A stretch of DNA of 64,000 nucleotides, taken from assembly GCA_034670405.1 (NCBI GenBank), contig JAXDDX010000211.1, positions 183,501-247,500 of the forward strand. Direction: 5' to 3'. The position numbers and the translations under genes were made by a program. The notes beneath the pieces are model-generated. The model worked only from the letters and a program-made list of their open reading frames with translations, ran no database searches and had not been told where the DNA came from. This DNA comes from Hoplostethus atlanticus. Lineage: Eukaryota; Chordata; Actinopteri; Trachichthyiformes; Trachichthyidae. Numbering within the stretch: the first letter of the stretch is position 1; each line of letters starts with the position of its first letter. Shown piece by piece: positions 34,353-46,483 of this stretch.

Positions 34353-37300
34353 ACATATTTACAGGAGTTACATCCATCTGTACCGATTCCCAGCTACACC
34401 ATCACATCCTGCTCTTCACACGGTCAGTCCTTTTACATTTCAGCAGAATAAACCTAAATGCCTCCATCATCAACATCACAAACTACTAGTGTGTTTTTTC
34501 CACTGCTCTAGTATTTTTTTGAGTATTTATGAGTATTTATATCCATTATTATCGCAATGGATTGAAATAAAATGTTTAAGCCGTGACAGAATCAAGCTGT
34601 TTGTTTTGATTTATTTTGAAGAGGCCAAGACAAAAAGATTATCCATTATTATAAGAGAGCAAGTTTTAAATTAAAAATCTCTCGTCTTCAATGTTTCACA
34701 CCGATTCTTTACTTCTAAAAACACTGATGGAAAAAGGTAGCGTGACATTCTTGGCAGGTACGACCAGCCCCTGGCAGCGTTGGTACTCCTCCAACATGAT
34801 GGCATGCCCCTTGTAACCATTGGCAACCACGCTATAAACATCTGTTGTCACGGCACCACGAGGAAGTCTCCTATTGAGAGGGCGTGTTTGGTTTGCAGTG
34901 CGGGGATACCTTGAAGAGGGTGGTGCTCTGCAGCACGCTGGAGGTGCAGCACATTTCCCTGATGGAGTGCATGGAGAGCTGAGGGCCGCCGATGTCCAGC
35001 ACGGGGACGCCCAGCCGGGCCGCCAGGATGGGGCCGATGGTGGTACCACACGGGCTGTCGTTACGGACCATCACGTCCTGGTGGGGGAAAGAGGCTCGGG
35101 TCAAACTTTTTGGAAAGGATTCAAAACACTCACATCTCACCCCTCTTCAGATTCAGGGTATCTGCTGGTTTCAGAAAGCCAAATAAAAGGCAGAATGGGT
35201 CGATGCATGAAAAGTGAATGTACATTAAGACTTGAGGAAGGCCAGACTAGACCGCAACACGACTTCAATCTAGTCTTGCCATGTGAAATAAAAGCATTTG
35301 AACGTTGAGTGCCTTGGACGTTTGTTTTCTGGTTTCGACTGGATCCTGATGTGTATTTACAAAGACTTCCTGTGCATTCGGCCTATTCCGACTGAGCGCC
35401 TGTCCAATCAAAACTCAGGACCGTCTATTTTTGTCCACAGCCAAATTCAAGACTTCGTAAAGACCTTTTTAAACCGTTACCTGGAGGTGAATGTAAGACC
35501 AATTCAAAAACCAAAATCAGCCCGTTTCTGTTATGCCCGTGTTGTGAAAGTATAAATGTGCAGAATATGAAAAAGCACACCAGGAAATGAAATAGGAAGA
35601 GATATAAAGTCCAGCTGTGTCTTGTATTAACGTCAGAGCGGACATGCAGTGTGAAGAGACATCACTGAAAGAACTAACAACTGGATTTAAGACATTTCAT
35701 ACTTTCTAAAAGCCTCAAATGTAGAAAGACCTTTCAGACCGTGTAAGGACCTGCGGACACCCTGAGGATTATTATTACTTTTGTGTGAGAAAATGGCAAC
35801 GAAATGAAATCGATTTTCTTCGAACAAACTCTTTGTCAGGTTTCACTATTGGGGAAACTCTCCGGTCTAGATCCCTTTGTTTTATGGTGACATGATGAGT
35901 AAAGAGGAGTGAGGCTGTGAGTCAGGTCTGGTCTTAGTACAGTACCTATCAGGTCTGATCAGATCAAATCAATCAATCAAAGCAGCTTGATTATCAAGGT
36001 GAACACGTGGACATCACAGTCTCTCTCCTGTTATTGAAACACGGTTGACATTAGCGCTGCAGAAAGCCTGGAGGCGTGACGGAGACAACCTTTCCCTCTC
36101 TTTATCTCCCCCGAGTCGGGAAAGGATAATGAATGCATCGCTGGTCTTTTGTCCTCCTCAATCTTGTTCGTTTTTCTGCTGCTGGAATAGTTCACCTGCC
36201 TAAGACTGACAAATGTTAACAGGGGAAAGACTCATAGTTAGTATCATCAAAGTGAGGGTTTTTTTTGAGGGGAAAAAGCCTAAATTGATGCTTTTCACCG
36301 ATTAATGATATCAAATATCATCATCAGCATCCGGGTTCCTACACATTTTTCATTTTAAAACTTAAAAAAAGTAACTAAACTAACTTAAAACTCAATTTCC
36401 TGACTGGATTTGAGGATTTTTGTCGCCGTTTGAAACGACGCATCCTGTCAACTCGGCCACGTCACTACAGCATCCTTCAGTCGAGACCTGGAAACGACCA
36501 AATACGTTTTCCACGTGGGACTTTCCAGACGCCGTGTTATCGTATCGTTGCTCTCTTCCCATGTTGTTTTTTATTTCACCGAGTCTTTTGTTTTAAACTC
36601 GCATTCTTCTTCTTTCCTCCCTGCGTCGTTATGGAAAGGCCCGGCGTGTTGCTAGGAGATCGGTGTTTGCTGCCGAGTGACTCAAGACACACAAAGAGAC
36701 GGATAAGCCGCCAACCCGCCGGCTGAAAATCATTAAACTAAAACCCCATGTCCTCACACACACACACACACACACACACACTTACCTGGAGAGGCACCCC
36801 GACCCGGCCAGCGATGTCTCTGACGATGGCGGCGGTGACGGCGGTGGTGGCGTAGCGCTGGTTGCTGTTGAACTTGATGACCGGGCCCTGAAAGGCGTCA
36901 CATCCAGAGTGTTAGTGGAAACTCACATCCTCCTCCCACACAGCTTCTCACAGAACAACAAGACGTCATGAAGTGACCCCGATGTAAAACCACATGACTT
37001 TTGCTCGACGTTTCTCCAAAGAATTGATCGAATTCCCAGACTTGCCCCCTGTCTGGAGTACACCTCTCAAACCAATTTCCCCTTATTGGACAACAAGGTT
37101 TTGAAATGAAAAGCAAATTCTAGAAATTATAGAAGAGTATAATTTTTCCGAGTGTTCATCGCCTCTCACCGACTGTGAAATGGCTAAAAAGGTCAAATGT
37201 AAGGCAGGTAGGTTGATAAGAAACAAAAAGCTGTGTGTGTGATGTTTTTGTATGTTGTTATTCTGGTAAAAGATGTTTACCTTGTGGAAAGCCGGTCGGT

Positions 37301-37955
37301 GGTTCTCTTCATGTTTCTCCCTGGGAAGACATTTTACCAGAGTTCATTAGAACAGAAATCACCTCCCACCGTCACCCGGCTCTTCACGGTATTAAGACAC
37401 AAGGAAATAACAGGAGAACGACCCAAAATGATCTTCTAAGGTATTGATCGTGTCGGTACTGGGCCTGATGTTTTTAGCCGTCGGTAGTATTTTTAGTTTT
37501 TTGGTATTTTTGGGGGGTTTTTTTTATTCCTGGATGAAAAACAAACTTCACTGCATTATCTGTTTGCATAGGTTTCTTTTTATATAAATCAGTTCATAAA
37601 AAGATAATTTCTTCTAATAGGAATGAGATTTCTAAGATAAACATTTTCCATTTCAAGACACTTTTTCCAAACCTTAATTTCTTGATTGGATTTGATTTTG
37701 GTTGAAGTATTTCCACAACCAAGACATATTTCACATCATTCCAAGTGTCCACAGTATTATAGTACTTTAATAGTAGTAGTCTAGTACTGACTGGTAGTTG
37801 GGGTGGACGGCGTGGGCCATGTCGGCGCTGATCATGAAGGACTTTGGCGCCGCCTGCTGGAAGGCAGTGAGGTTACAGGAGGAGGACGCCAGCCGGGTGA
37901 GGATCAGCTCCGTCAGGTTGGACTGAGCACCCTGGGCGCTCTCCGAGCCCACCTA

Positions 37956-37996
<41 letters not shown>

Positions 37997-39072
37997 AGTC
38001 TTTATCTACCATGTCTGCTCTTCTCTGGTGTTCATACCAGCTCAGAACACATGAAGAAACATCATGATCACGATGTCAACATCCGTCTCCGTTATTCCCC
38101 TCAGTAAATTATGTGTTTTGCGGTGGTTTCCTGTAGCTGGTCGGACGGCGTTTGTCCGGTGCAGCGGCGCTCACCTCTTCGTTGTCGTACAGCGTGACCA
38201 TGCGGATGTTGGGGTCTTTGTCCAGGGAGTCTCCCCAGCAGGAGTCCATCAGTCCCTGAGAGAGGGAAAGAAAAGAGAGGTGAAAAGATTACACTGCAAC
38301 TTTAATGCCATTTTAATCCTCTGTGTCCTTTTATTTTATTTTCATGTTTTTTTCTGCACCTTCTTTTAGATTTCTTCTTGTTTTTAAGTCATCTTTTTCC
38401 CATGTAAAGCACTTTGGATTGCCTTGTTGTATGAAATGTGCTATACAAATAAACTTGCCTTCATCCTTTGACTTATTAAAAGTAAGAAGTAGGACTGTAA
38501 GTGTCGGAGCCTCAGCACCCGACGGACGGCGATAGAGGTTATATAATGTAAAGAAAGATGGATGTATGTTGCGTCTGACCTGCAGGGCACAGTAGCAGCT
38601 GTGGAGGTTGTCCAGACGAGGAGAGTAGATGAACTCTTCATACACACCTCCTAACGCCTGGAGGGAGGGAGAGAGGGAGTCAGAGAGGGAGGGAGAGAGA
38701 GAAGAAGATCAGTTGATAAATTTGGAGTATATTCAGTATATTCACTTGAAGCCGTCGGAGGAGGACTCACCGCTGGCTGAGTGTCGGCCAGGCAAAGCTC
38801 AAAGTCCAGCAGCTCTTCAGGCTGGACGCCCAGCTCTGAGCACAGCAGCTTGACCAGCGCTGGGTGGTGTTTCTCTGCCTGGGGGGGGGGGGGGGGGGGG
38901 GAGGGGCGTGACAGGGTGTTCAAACGGTGTGTGTTACATCGGTCAATGGGTGTATCAAATGTGTGTGTAACCGTCGGTTTTACCGTGGTGGTGGCGCTGA
39001 CGGCGTCCCCAGAGGATGCAGAACCCGTCTCCAGCTCTTCCTGGACTGCAGTGGCAAGGATGGGAACGCTGC

Positions 39073-39107
<35 letters not shown>

Positions 39108-42100
39108 CAGACTCAAACACACAACATCCTTTTGGCACAAACTCCAGAGTCAACCCCTCCGCTACACGATTCATCTCAATAATACGGCAATATTGGTTGC
39201 TGCAATTTCCAAATCCAAAGAGGCTGCAGGGTTTTATGTTTCAGACGCCCTCCTGAACCTCAACAAAGTATTCTGGTTCCGAGCCAAATCCATGGCCCAC
39301 CAAACAAGTTGTTTGTCAGAAAATGTTCCAATTTATTCAAACCAAGCGAACCCGTTGATTTTTTGTCAATAAATTATTTTGCTTTTTTCCTTTTGTTTGT
39401 ATCTCAATCAAAAGCAGTTAGGAAGTTAGGAAAAAAAACATCTTTTTATCCCCTGAATGCATCTCAGGTCACATTACAAATGAAATATCAGATAAAAAAA
39501 AAAATCTTTACAAAAAAATAAAAAGTAAACAATAAAAATCACTCACAGGTGATTCTCCTTGTTGGGGCCGAAGGAGTCGTTGACGTCCCTCTGCAGGTGA
39601 ATGGCGAGGTGGGGGATCCTGAGGAGAGGCCTGGGCACGTGGACCAGCCGCTGGGTCAGCTTGTCGTCGCTCTGCAGTACAAGAACACACTCAGGAGGAG
39701 GATGGTGGGACGCCAGCACACACACCGGTACCACTAACGACTAGCAGCGTCACCTGGAGACTCACCGGCTCCCTCTACTGCTGCAGCCATGTAATTGCAT
39801 GCAACGCTGCCGGGATGCAAACAGTGACTGAACACTGAAGACATGTTTTTACAGTGATATGTATAGTTACCGTCTATATGTCTTGATTGATTCTGATTGA
39901 CTTGATACTGATCGACTTGTTGGATTTGTGTTTAGACAGTATACTCAATTTATCATCATTTGCTGAAGTTGGTTGTCATAGTAACGATACAGGCGACATC
40001 CGTTTAGAATGGGGAGTGATGGAAAAACCAAAAAGAAGAAGTCTTGTGCTACGACTGAGCGGTAAAAAAAAAGTCAAACGGTCGTACCGTGACCATAACG
40101 CGGCCGGCGATGGTCAGGTCGCGGTCGAACCAGGTATTCCAGATGCCCCCACCGTAGCACTCAACGGCAACCTGCAGACAGCCCTGCTTCGTCCTCTTGG
40201 ACCTGGGCTTGACCTGAACCCAGAGACAGGGAGACATTGGAGAGAGAGACAAAGTGAAAAAGTTTGGAGAGAGACAGACAACTGATTTATAACTGTTTTT
40301 GAAAGCATTATAAGTCATTATAAATGCCGACATGTTGAATTATTAAATTGCAAGAATGTAAAAAAAAAAAAATGTCAAGCGCAAATGTCAGTGGAGGCTC
40401 ACCCGGAGGCATGGGCTGTCTGTGTGCGCGCCGATCATGGAGAAGCCATTTCCTGGAAGGTAGCGTCCGCCCACTGCAAAGGCGATGAGGCTGGAGTAGT
40501 TCCTGGTCACAAAGTACTGCAGGGCGGAGATGGAAACTCAACACTCACTCGACATTTGCACCAGAGCAAGTCGATGTCAGAAAGTGCAAGAACAAATTTT
40601 CCCTGGAATATTTGTTTAACTGTTTGAAATGCATCAACCGCACTGATAAACTTTGATATTTTTTGTTTGCTTGTTGTTTTTTTTTGGCAATTTACTTGAC
40701 TGAAGACTGTAGAAACAACGGGGTTCATGGGAAATGTAGTCTTTGGAGAAACACTAGCACTAAGAATACCACTGGTGTGCGCTAGAGGCTACCAATCGTC
40801 TCCACCACGGTCTCATTGATTTACAGCAATAATACCAAAGTATCACAATTAACTGGACATCCGTGCAGACACCGACCTTGCTGGAAGGCTTGATGTCCCA
40901 CTGCTCGGCCTCCTTCAGCTCGATGAAGCCCGCCTTCAACAGACGGCGCTTACATTCGTCAACCACTGCAAAGGGATTGGGAGGAAAGGGAAAGAAAAGA
41001 GATTAATGTTGAATCTACTGGTGTATTATGTGAACGGCGCTGTTGGACTTTCTGTTGTGGTTTGTACTAAAGCGTGTTTTGTTTTGTAAAAGTAATTCCA
41101 CAATAAATGCATGACAATAAAAGAAACTTCAACTTTTAAAATACTTTTTCATTACACTTGTCCCTATTTAACAAGAAAAAGACTGGAATTAATTAGTATT
41201 TCTTGAGCTACTGACCTTGCACACTTGCATGTTGACGTGAATGTATAGTGTACAATATTTAATATATAAGAATATAACATATAAAAGGTGATTGCACTTT
41301 TGCCATCAGGACCCCTGAGGCTTACTAACTCAGTATCATCTTTTAAATCTCTTCTTCAAATGTAGTTTTATAGTCTTGCTTGCTTTGGTTTTTTTTTACT
41401 CACTTGTCTTTTACATATTTCTTTTGTTTTTAATGCCTCTGCCGTTATGTAAGTGCTATATAAATAAAGTTTCTTATTATTATATGCCCTCAGGTCACAG
41501 TGCAAAGGTAGGAGATCTTATGAAATATGTATTTCAGGATCTTTCTATCTTATCTCAAGCTCAAGGTCTTTTGTCTCACCTTCTGATCCCTGACGCCTGC
41601 ACTTCTTTTGCTCTTTGTATTGGCAATAACAATCAAAGGATCAAAGGATTCTGGCAGCTTCATGTTGTCTTGCTTATTCACAATGTACTTCTTATTCTAC
41701 TTCTATGTACTTCTTACTTCTCATTACCTCATCCTATCGTATTTGACACATGCATTGAAATGTGCTCAGAGAAATGTCTCCAAACTCCAAAAATGTAGTC
41801 ATCCATGTGGACGACATTCAAATATAGTTTTAGCGGTCAAAATATAGTTTAGATATAGTCGCAGATACATGTTATCAATAGTGCAAAAGAAGAAAATGTA
41901 TCTCCAGTGTATGAAAAATGAATTAATGAATGCATAACATCCACATGGATAAAAACACCTGAATGGGGACATTTGTTTACATTCTTACAATCAATTTTTT
42001 GCAGTATGGGCTGGAAAGATTAAAGGGTAAATGCCCCCATGTTTGTTCTCCTTTACCATGGTATGGAGACGGTCCTCTGTTGACAAACTGCAGGAACTCT

Positions 42101-42631
42101 TTGGCTGCGGACTGCACGGCTTCCTTGGAGCTCTTCATGATCACAGACTAAAGAAATACAAGCAAAAGATCAGAAACTGTTTGTATCAAATGCAAAAGGA
42201 GAACAACACAAGAGGATGAGACAGCAAAGCTACCAGCTACTAGCGATGACTTCCATTATCGGACAGTAAATCTGCCAACTCTGGCGACATTTCAATGTTC
42301 TGTCTACTTTCCGATAAACCCTAAACATACATTGGTTAACAACGTCAGGGTACTTGTAAAAATACACACTGTCTGTGTCGGGTTGTCGTCCAACTCTTGC
42401 TCGAAAAATTCAAAGAAACACGTCAGAATCGCTCCCGTGTCCGATATTAAACGCTTTTACAGTTACAGCTAATCTTTGCTAGCTGACCTGCACAGCACGA
42501 GACGAGCGTTCTCTCTCAACCTCTTCCGCCTTCTTACTCCGTCGGCCCAAGTCAAAGCAGTTCTCTGAGAAGGAGCAACACTTCCACATACCGCAGCAAA
42601 AAATAATCATTTTTATGGCACTTACCTGCAT
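33987..42631 (-). CDS. dnpep: aspartyl aminopeptidase (M18 family), 15 coding exons
   Basis: Cytosolic zinc aminopeptidase that removes N-terminal Asp or Glu from peptides. Exons in gene order: 42626-42631, 42057-42147, 40877-40965, 40403-40516, 40088-40213, 39547-39671, 38984-39068, 38771-38878, 38580-38657, 38175-38255, 37792-37952, 37281-37320, 36786-36887, 34910-35077, 33987-34037. All junctions are GT-AG, phases agree, and the product is 474 aa (human 475). Zinc-site motifs are all present: GAHTDSP (His93), PRLDNLHSC (Asp264), YDNEEVGSES (Glu300/301), [12 protein letters not shown] (Asp345), MHSIREM (His439). No frameshift was found. Exon 1 codes only for Met-Gln, as in the human start MQ; if that short exon is wrong, the Met at 42136-42138 in exon 2 is the next candidate. 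Tandem with and upstream of ptprn, divergent from des. Confidence 0.95.
38395..38470. repeat. LINE/SINE 3'-tail relic
   Basis: TGTAAAGCACTTTGGATTGC ... GTGCTATACAAATAAACTTG, a 3' tail common to fish L2-type LINEs and their SINEs. A similar AGTGCTATATAAATAAAGTT end occurs at about 41453-41474. Both lie in dnpep introns. Confidence 0.6.
38881..38901. repeat. 21-base G homopolymer at a dnpep acceptor
   Basis: On the minus strand this is an uninterrupted C tract placed directly against the AG acceptor of exon 8 (exon end 38878). It acts as the polypyrimidine tract. The true length is uncertain because runs like this are poorly sequenced. Confidence 0.85.
40705..40860. repeat. dispersed repeat family B, copy in dnpep intron 3
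   Basis: Contains GGGGTTCATGGGAAATGTAG, AACACTAGCACTAA, CCACTGGTGTGCGCTAGAGG and CTCCACCACGGTCTCATTGA. Related to copies at 15095-15245 and 49365-49500. Confidence 0.7.
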
Positions 42632-43182
42632 TAATTGGACGAGCAAACTCTGAACCCGGCGTGTTGTAAGGGCGAAGACACACAACTCAGCTGACAGCAC
42701 CACCGAGGGAGGCCGTAGCTCTTTTCAGACAGAGAGCGACGCTGCCATCTACCGGTCGGGTGGTGCAACTGCAACACCTCGTTTTTCCAAAAAATAATGA
42801 AGGCCTATAATAACTTAAGAATACAGCCTGTTTAATAAAAGGTATACATTTTTATTGAACATGTTCTGTAAATATAGTTTAGTATTAATAAATCCATAAT
42901 ATTATAAATTAGATTTATTTTGTTAAAATGACTTAAGTCAAAAATGACTAAAATGTAATAACCAGGCTACTATGTGCCAATTTTGTGCTACTCGTTGAGG
43001 TGGAAAAAGTACAAAAGTCCTTTGTTAAGTCGAAATACTAGTCGGTAGAGTAGTAGTCATTTAACCTTTAGCCTTGGCTTTCATTAAAGGTACATTTCCA
43101 CTACTTTTCACGTTGCTCTTATGTACACTGTTGTTTGTCTGCAACTTATATGTTTGTCTTCATGCTGCTTTCCTGAGCAGAT

Positions 43183-43359
<177 letters not shown>

Positions 43360-43561
43360 GTTAGTTTAGTCTCTATTCCCCCTGTGCAGCCATTTCTCAC
43401 TCTATCACCGCAGGAACCAGCCTTATATAGCTCTGAACACTGAGGGAGGTGGGGGGGGAGGAGGAGGAGGAGAGAAGGGAAGGAAGAGAAGAGGAGGAGG
43501 AGGTGTTTACTGGAGCTGTCAGCTTGCATCGTCTCCCCCCCTCTTGAGCAAGCCCAGGGAG

Positions 43562-43608
<47 letters not shown>

Positions 43609-44144
43609 GCATTCAGATCTATTAATAGATGTGGGAGCAACAGGAGGAGAGGCTCTGTGTATACACTTAGTAAGATATTAGTATCATATGGGCTGTTTCC
43701 ATGTGCACTGTTTATTGATTATTAGTATTATTATTATGTTATTATTGTTGTTATTATTTTTTTTTAAAATTCTGTATCAGTCCTGGTCTGAACCTGTACT
43801 GGCCCCACTACAGCTACTATGGTATCCACGTTTGGTTTTCCATTGAAATACTAGTAGGTATGGTCTTGCAGCCTGCAGAAAACCAGCATGCAACCTTAAA
43901 AGTACCAGATATGATTGGCTGCCTTACCAGCACACTTCTATATTAAAAGTCTGATAACAACCAGAAAATGAGCAGAATATTTTCTGATTCTTGTAACTGA
44001 GAACTGGTTCAGCTTTTATTCCCTCGTCTTCACTGATCAAAGTACCTGGGGGTCAGCAGCAGGGCCGAGCAGATCAATTTGAAAAGTTGCTTGGTGGGAA
44101 ATCTCTAATCCAGGCAACATTAAAGGGATGATATCATCAGTCTG

Positions 44145-44620
44145 TGATGTTCAACACATCCCAGGAGTTATTTTGTGATGAAGTGTTGTAATTTTGTTGT
44201 ACCCGCTTTCCCTCAACCTGCCTCGTCTGCTTCCTGCATTTCCCAGAATGCCTTTCGACAACCCCCAGGAGAACATGCCTGAACTTGTTGCATTCAGCTG
44301 TGGGTTATACGTGTAGCTGGAGTCACGCCCCTTCCCTAAAACCCAACAGGTCTTGTGGCTGCATTGCATTCTGGTCTATCTTGGCTACTGCATTGCATTC
44401 TAGTCTATCTACTGTCGGTGGAGAAATTGGTCTCTCTTCTCTCCTCCGATGGATTTCTCCTGTATGATTGTTGATCGTCGGTCTAGAAAGAAGCCCTTGC
44501 TCTTTGATTCTGATTGGCTGACAGCAAAATCATGTTTTAGATCCATGAAACATTTTCCGATACCAGACTCCACTGGAGCTGCTGGAAATATCTTGTCTCC
44601 ACAGGAATAAGAAAAAAACA
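44145..44620. repeat. dispersed repeat family A, fullest copy
   Basis: Begins near GATGTTCAACACATCCCAGG and AGTTATTTTGTGATGAAG, includes GCTACTGCATTGCATTC and CTGTCGGTGGAGAAATTGG, ends near CATTTTCCGATACCAGACTC. Copies at 19474-19735 and 60035-60200 lack parts of it. About 470 bases, no coding capacity; sits upstream of des. Confidence 0.8.
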
Positions 44621-44681
44621 TTTTTCCTTTAACCTGCCAGATTTCAGCAGTTTGACATCATGTTCTCTCCCACACCGAGAC

Positions 44682-44691
44682 TTAAAAATAG
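44682..44691 (+). promoter_or_regulatory. MEF2-type site upstream of des
   Basis: TTAAAAATAG fits the MEF2 consensus YTAWWWWTAR exactly. It is about 1 kb upstream of the desmin start codon, a distance comparable to the known human DES muscle enhancer. Short motif, so chance occurrence is possible. Confidence 0.45.
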
Positions 44692-44840
44692 AAGAGGATC
44701 AATCAGAGTGAACCCATGTGAGTCTCCAGTAGGGAAACCTTCCCCATTTGCTGTGACACATCTTCTATCACTAATGGCGCTTACTGTTTAGGAGTGTGGG
44801 CTTTCTCTTGCTCTCTCTCTCTCTCTCTCAGGATAGTTTT

Positions 44841-44851
44841 CCTTTTTAAGG
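44841..44851 (+). promoter_or_regulatory. CArG-like (SRF) box upstream of des
   Basis: CCTTTTTAAGG has CC and GG ends with seven A/T bases between them, one longer than the strict CC(A/T)6GG. E-box CATGTG follows at 44901-44906. Confidence 0.35.
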
Positions 44852-45055
44852 CAGGTTGTCCAAAGTGGCCGCCGTCATTAAAAAACCCACGCCACCTAAC
44901 CATGTGAGGACGGTGCGGCGCTTTAAAAGCCACCGCTCCTGCACCCTCGCATTGTTATGCCGTGAGATCACCGGTTTTCTCACGAAACTGCCGGTTAAGT
45001 CACACAGACGGTGACGGTGACGGTGACGGTGGTTAAATCCCTTTGCTTTGTATGT

Positions 45056-45061
45056 CAGCTG
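45056..45061 (+). promoter_or_regulatory. E-box CAGCTG (MyoD-type) upstream of des
   Basis: CAGCTG is the preferred core of myogenic bHLH factors. It sits between the MEF2/CArG-like motifs and the purine block, about 650 bases upstream of the desmin ATG. Confidence 0.35.
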
Positions 45062-45205
45062 CTTTTGGTACTAACAAATCCCTGTGCTTTTATTGTGAAA
45101 ACGTGATTCTGATCAGCAGTATTGATACATCAAAAGCTTTTGGGTGTGAAAGTCGGTGATGTGAAGTCCTGACCTCCTGATGTAGTTCATCCTTCTGATG
45201 AAGTT

Positions 45206-45206
<1 letters not shown>

Positions 45207-45249
<43 letters not shown>

Positions 45250-45517
45250 AAGAAGGAGAAAGAGAGAGCGAGAGTGGAAAAGAGAGGGTAGGGGTAGAGA
45301 GGGAGAATGAGAGACGATGGGAAAGGAAGGGTGAGAGAAAGAGACAAAGGGAGAAAGAGCTAGAGAAAGAGGGAGAATGAGAGAGAGGGAGAGAGAGAGA
45401 GAGAGAAAGGGGGAGACTTGGAGAGAATGAGAAAGGAAGGGTGAGAGAAAGCGAAAAAGAGAGGAGAGTGAGAGCAAGGGAAGGGGGAGAGAGAAGAAAG
45501 GGCGATGGGGGGGTGGA

Positions 45518-45555
<38 letters not shown>

Positions 45556-45605
45556 AGAGTCAGAGAGACAGGGAGGGGGAGGTGGAGGGTCCCGGAGAGG
45601 GAGAG
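45207..45605. repeat. 400-base polypurine (GA-rich) block upstream of the des promoter
   Basis: GA dinucleotide runs at 45207-45247, 45383-45406 and 45521-45551 are joined by almost uninterrupted purines. It ends about 8 bases before the TATA-like box. Confidence 0.9.
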
Positions 45606-45612
45606 GAGTTAG

Positions 45613-45620
45613 TTAAATAC
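45613..45620 (+). promoter_or_regulatory. des: TATA-like box of des
   Basis: TTAAATACCC resembles the TATAAATACCC promoter core remembered for human DES. It is about 90 bases upstream of the ATG, which predicts a 5' UTR of about 60 bases. Confidence 0.5.
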
Positions 45621-45705
45621 CCAGGGTTAGTTAGTGCTGCCCCTCAGTCAGCCTGCCTCTCCTCCAGCCTGCTCCAGCCCTCACGACTCTCTCTCTTCCT
45701 CCACC

Positions 45706-46295
45706 ATGGCCTCCTACAGCTCCTCCGCCCAGACCGCCTCCTCCTACCGGCGCACCTTCGGCCACGGCGGCCACGGCGGCTACGCCTCCCCCTCCCTCAA
45801 CCGCTCGCTGTTCGGCCACTCGGGCTCCGGCGGCGGCCACCTCAGCTCCAGGGTCTACGAGGTGACCAAGACCAGCTCCACGCCGGGCTACTCCTACCGG
45901 GCCTCCTACGGCAAGCCCCAGCTCAGCTCGCGGGCGTCCGCCGGGCGCTCCTACGCCGGCATGGGCGAGACGCTGGACTTCGGCCTGGCCGACGCCCTCA
46001 ACCAGGAGTTCCTGACCACGCGCACCAACGAGAAGGCCGAGCTGCAGCACCTGAACGACCGCTTCGCCAGCTACATCGAGAAGGTCCGCTTCCTGGAGCA
46101 GCAGAACCAGGCGCTGGCCGTGGAGATCGAGAGGCTGCGGGGGGCGCGAGCCGACCCGCATCGCCGACCTGTACGAGGAGGAGATGAGCGAGCTGCGGCG
46201 GCAGGTGGAGATCCTGACCAACCAGAGGTCCCGGGTGGACGTCGAGAGGGACAACCTGGCCGACGACCTGGACAAGCTCAAACTCAGGTGGGACA

Positions 46296-46328
<33 letters not shown>

Positions 46329-46425
46329 CAAGTATCTATGTCTGTGTGTCAAATGGTTAAGCAGAGGTCAGTGTGTGTGTATGTGCACGTGTCTGCATAG
46401 GTGAAATGTTAGGGGTCTGTACTGT

Positions 46426-46483
<58 letters not shown>

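Noticed and set aside
38508-38532. RE1-like halves in a dnpep intron (CTCAGCACC, GGACGGCG)
   Set aside because: The spacer is four bases, not the accepted two or the longer non-canonical spacing, and the right half is altered.
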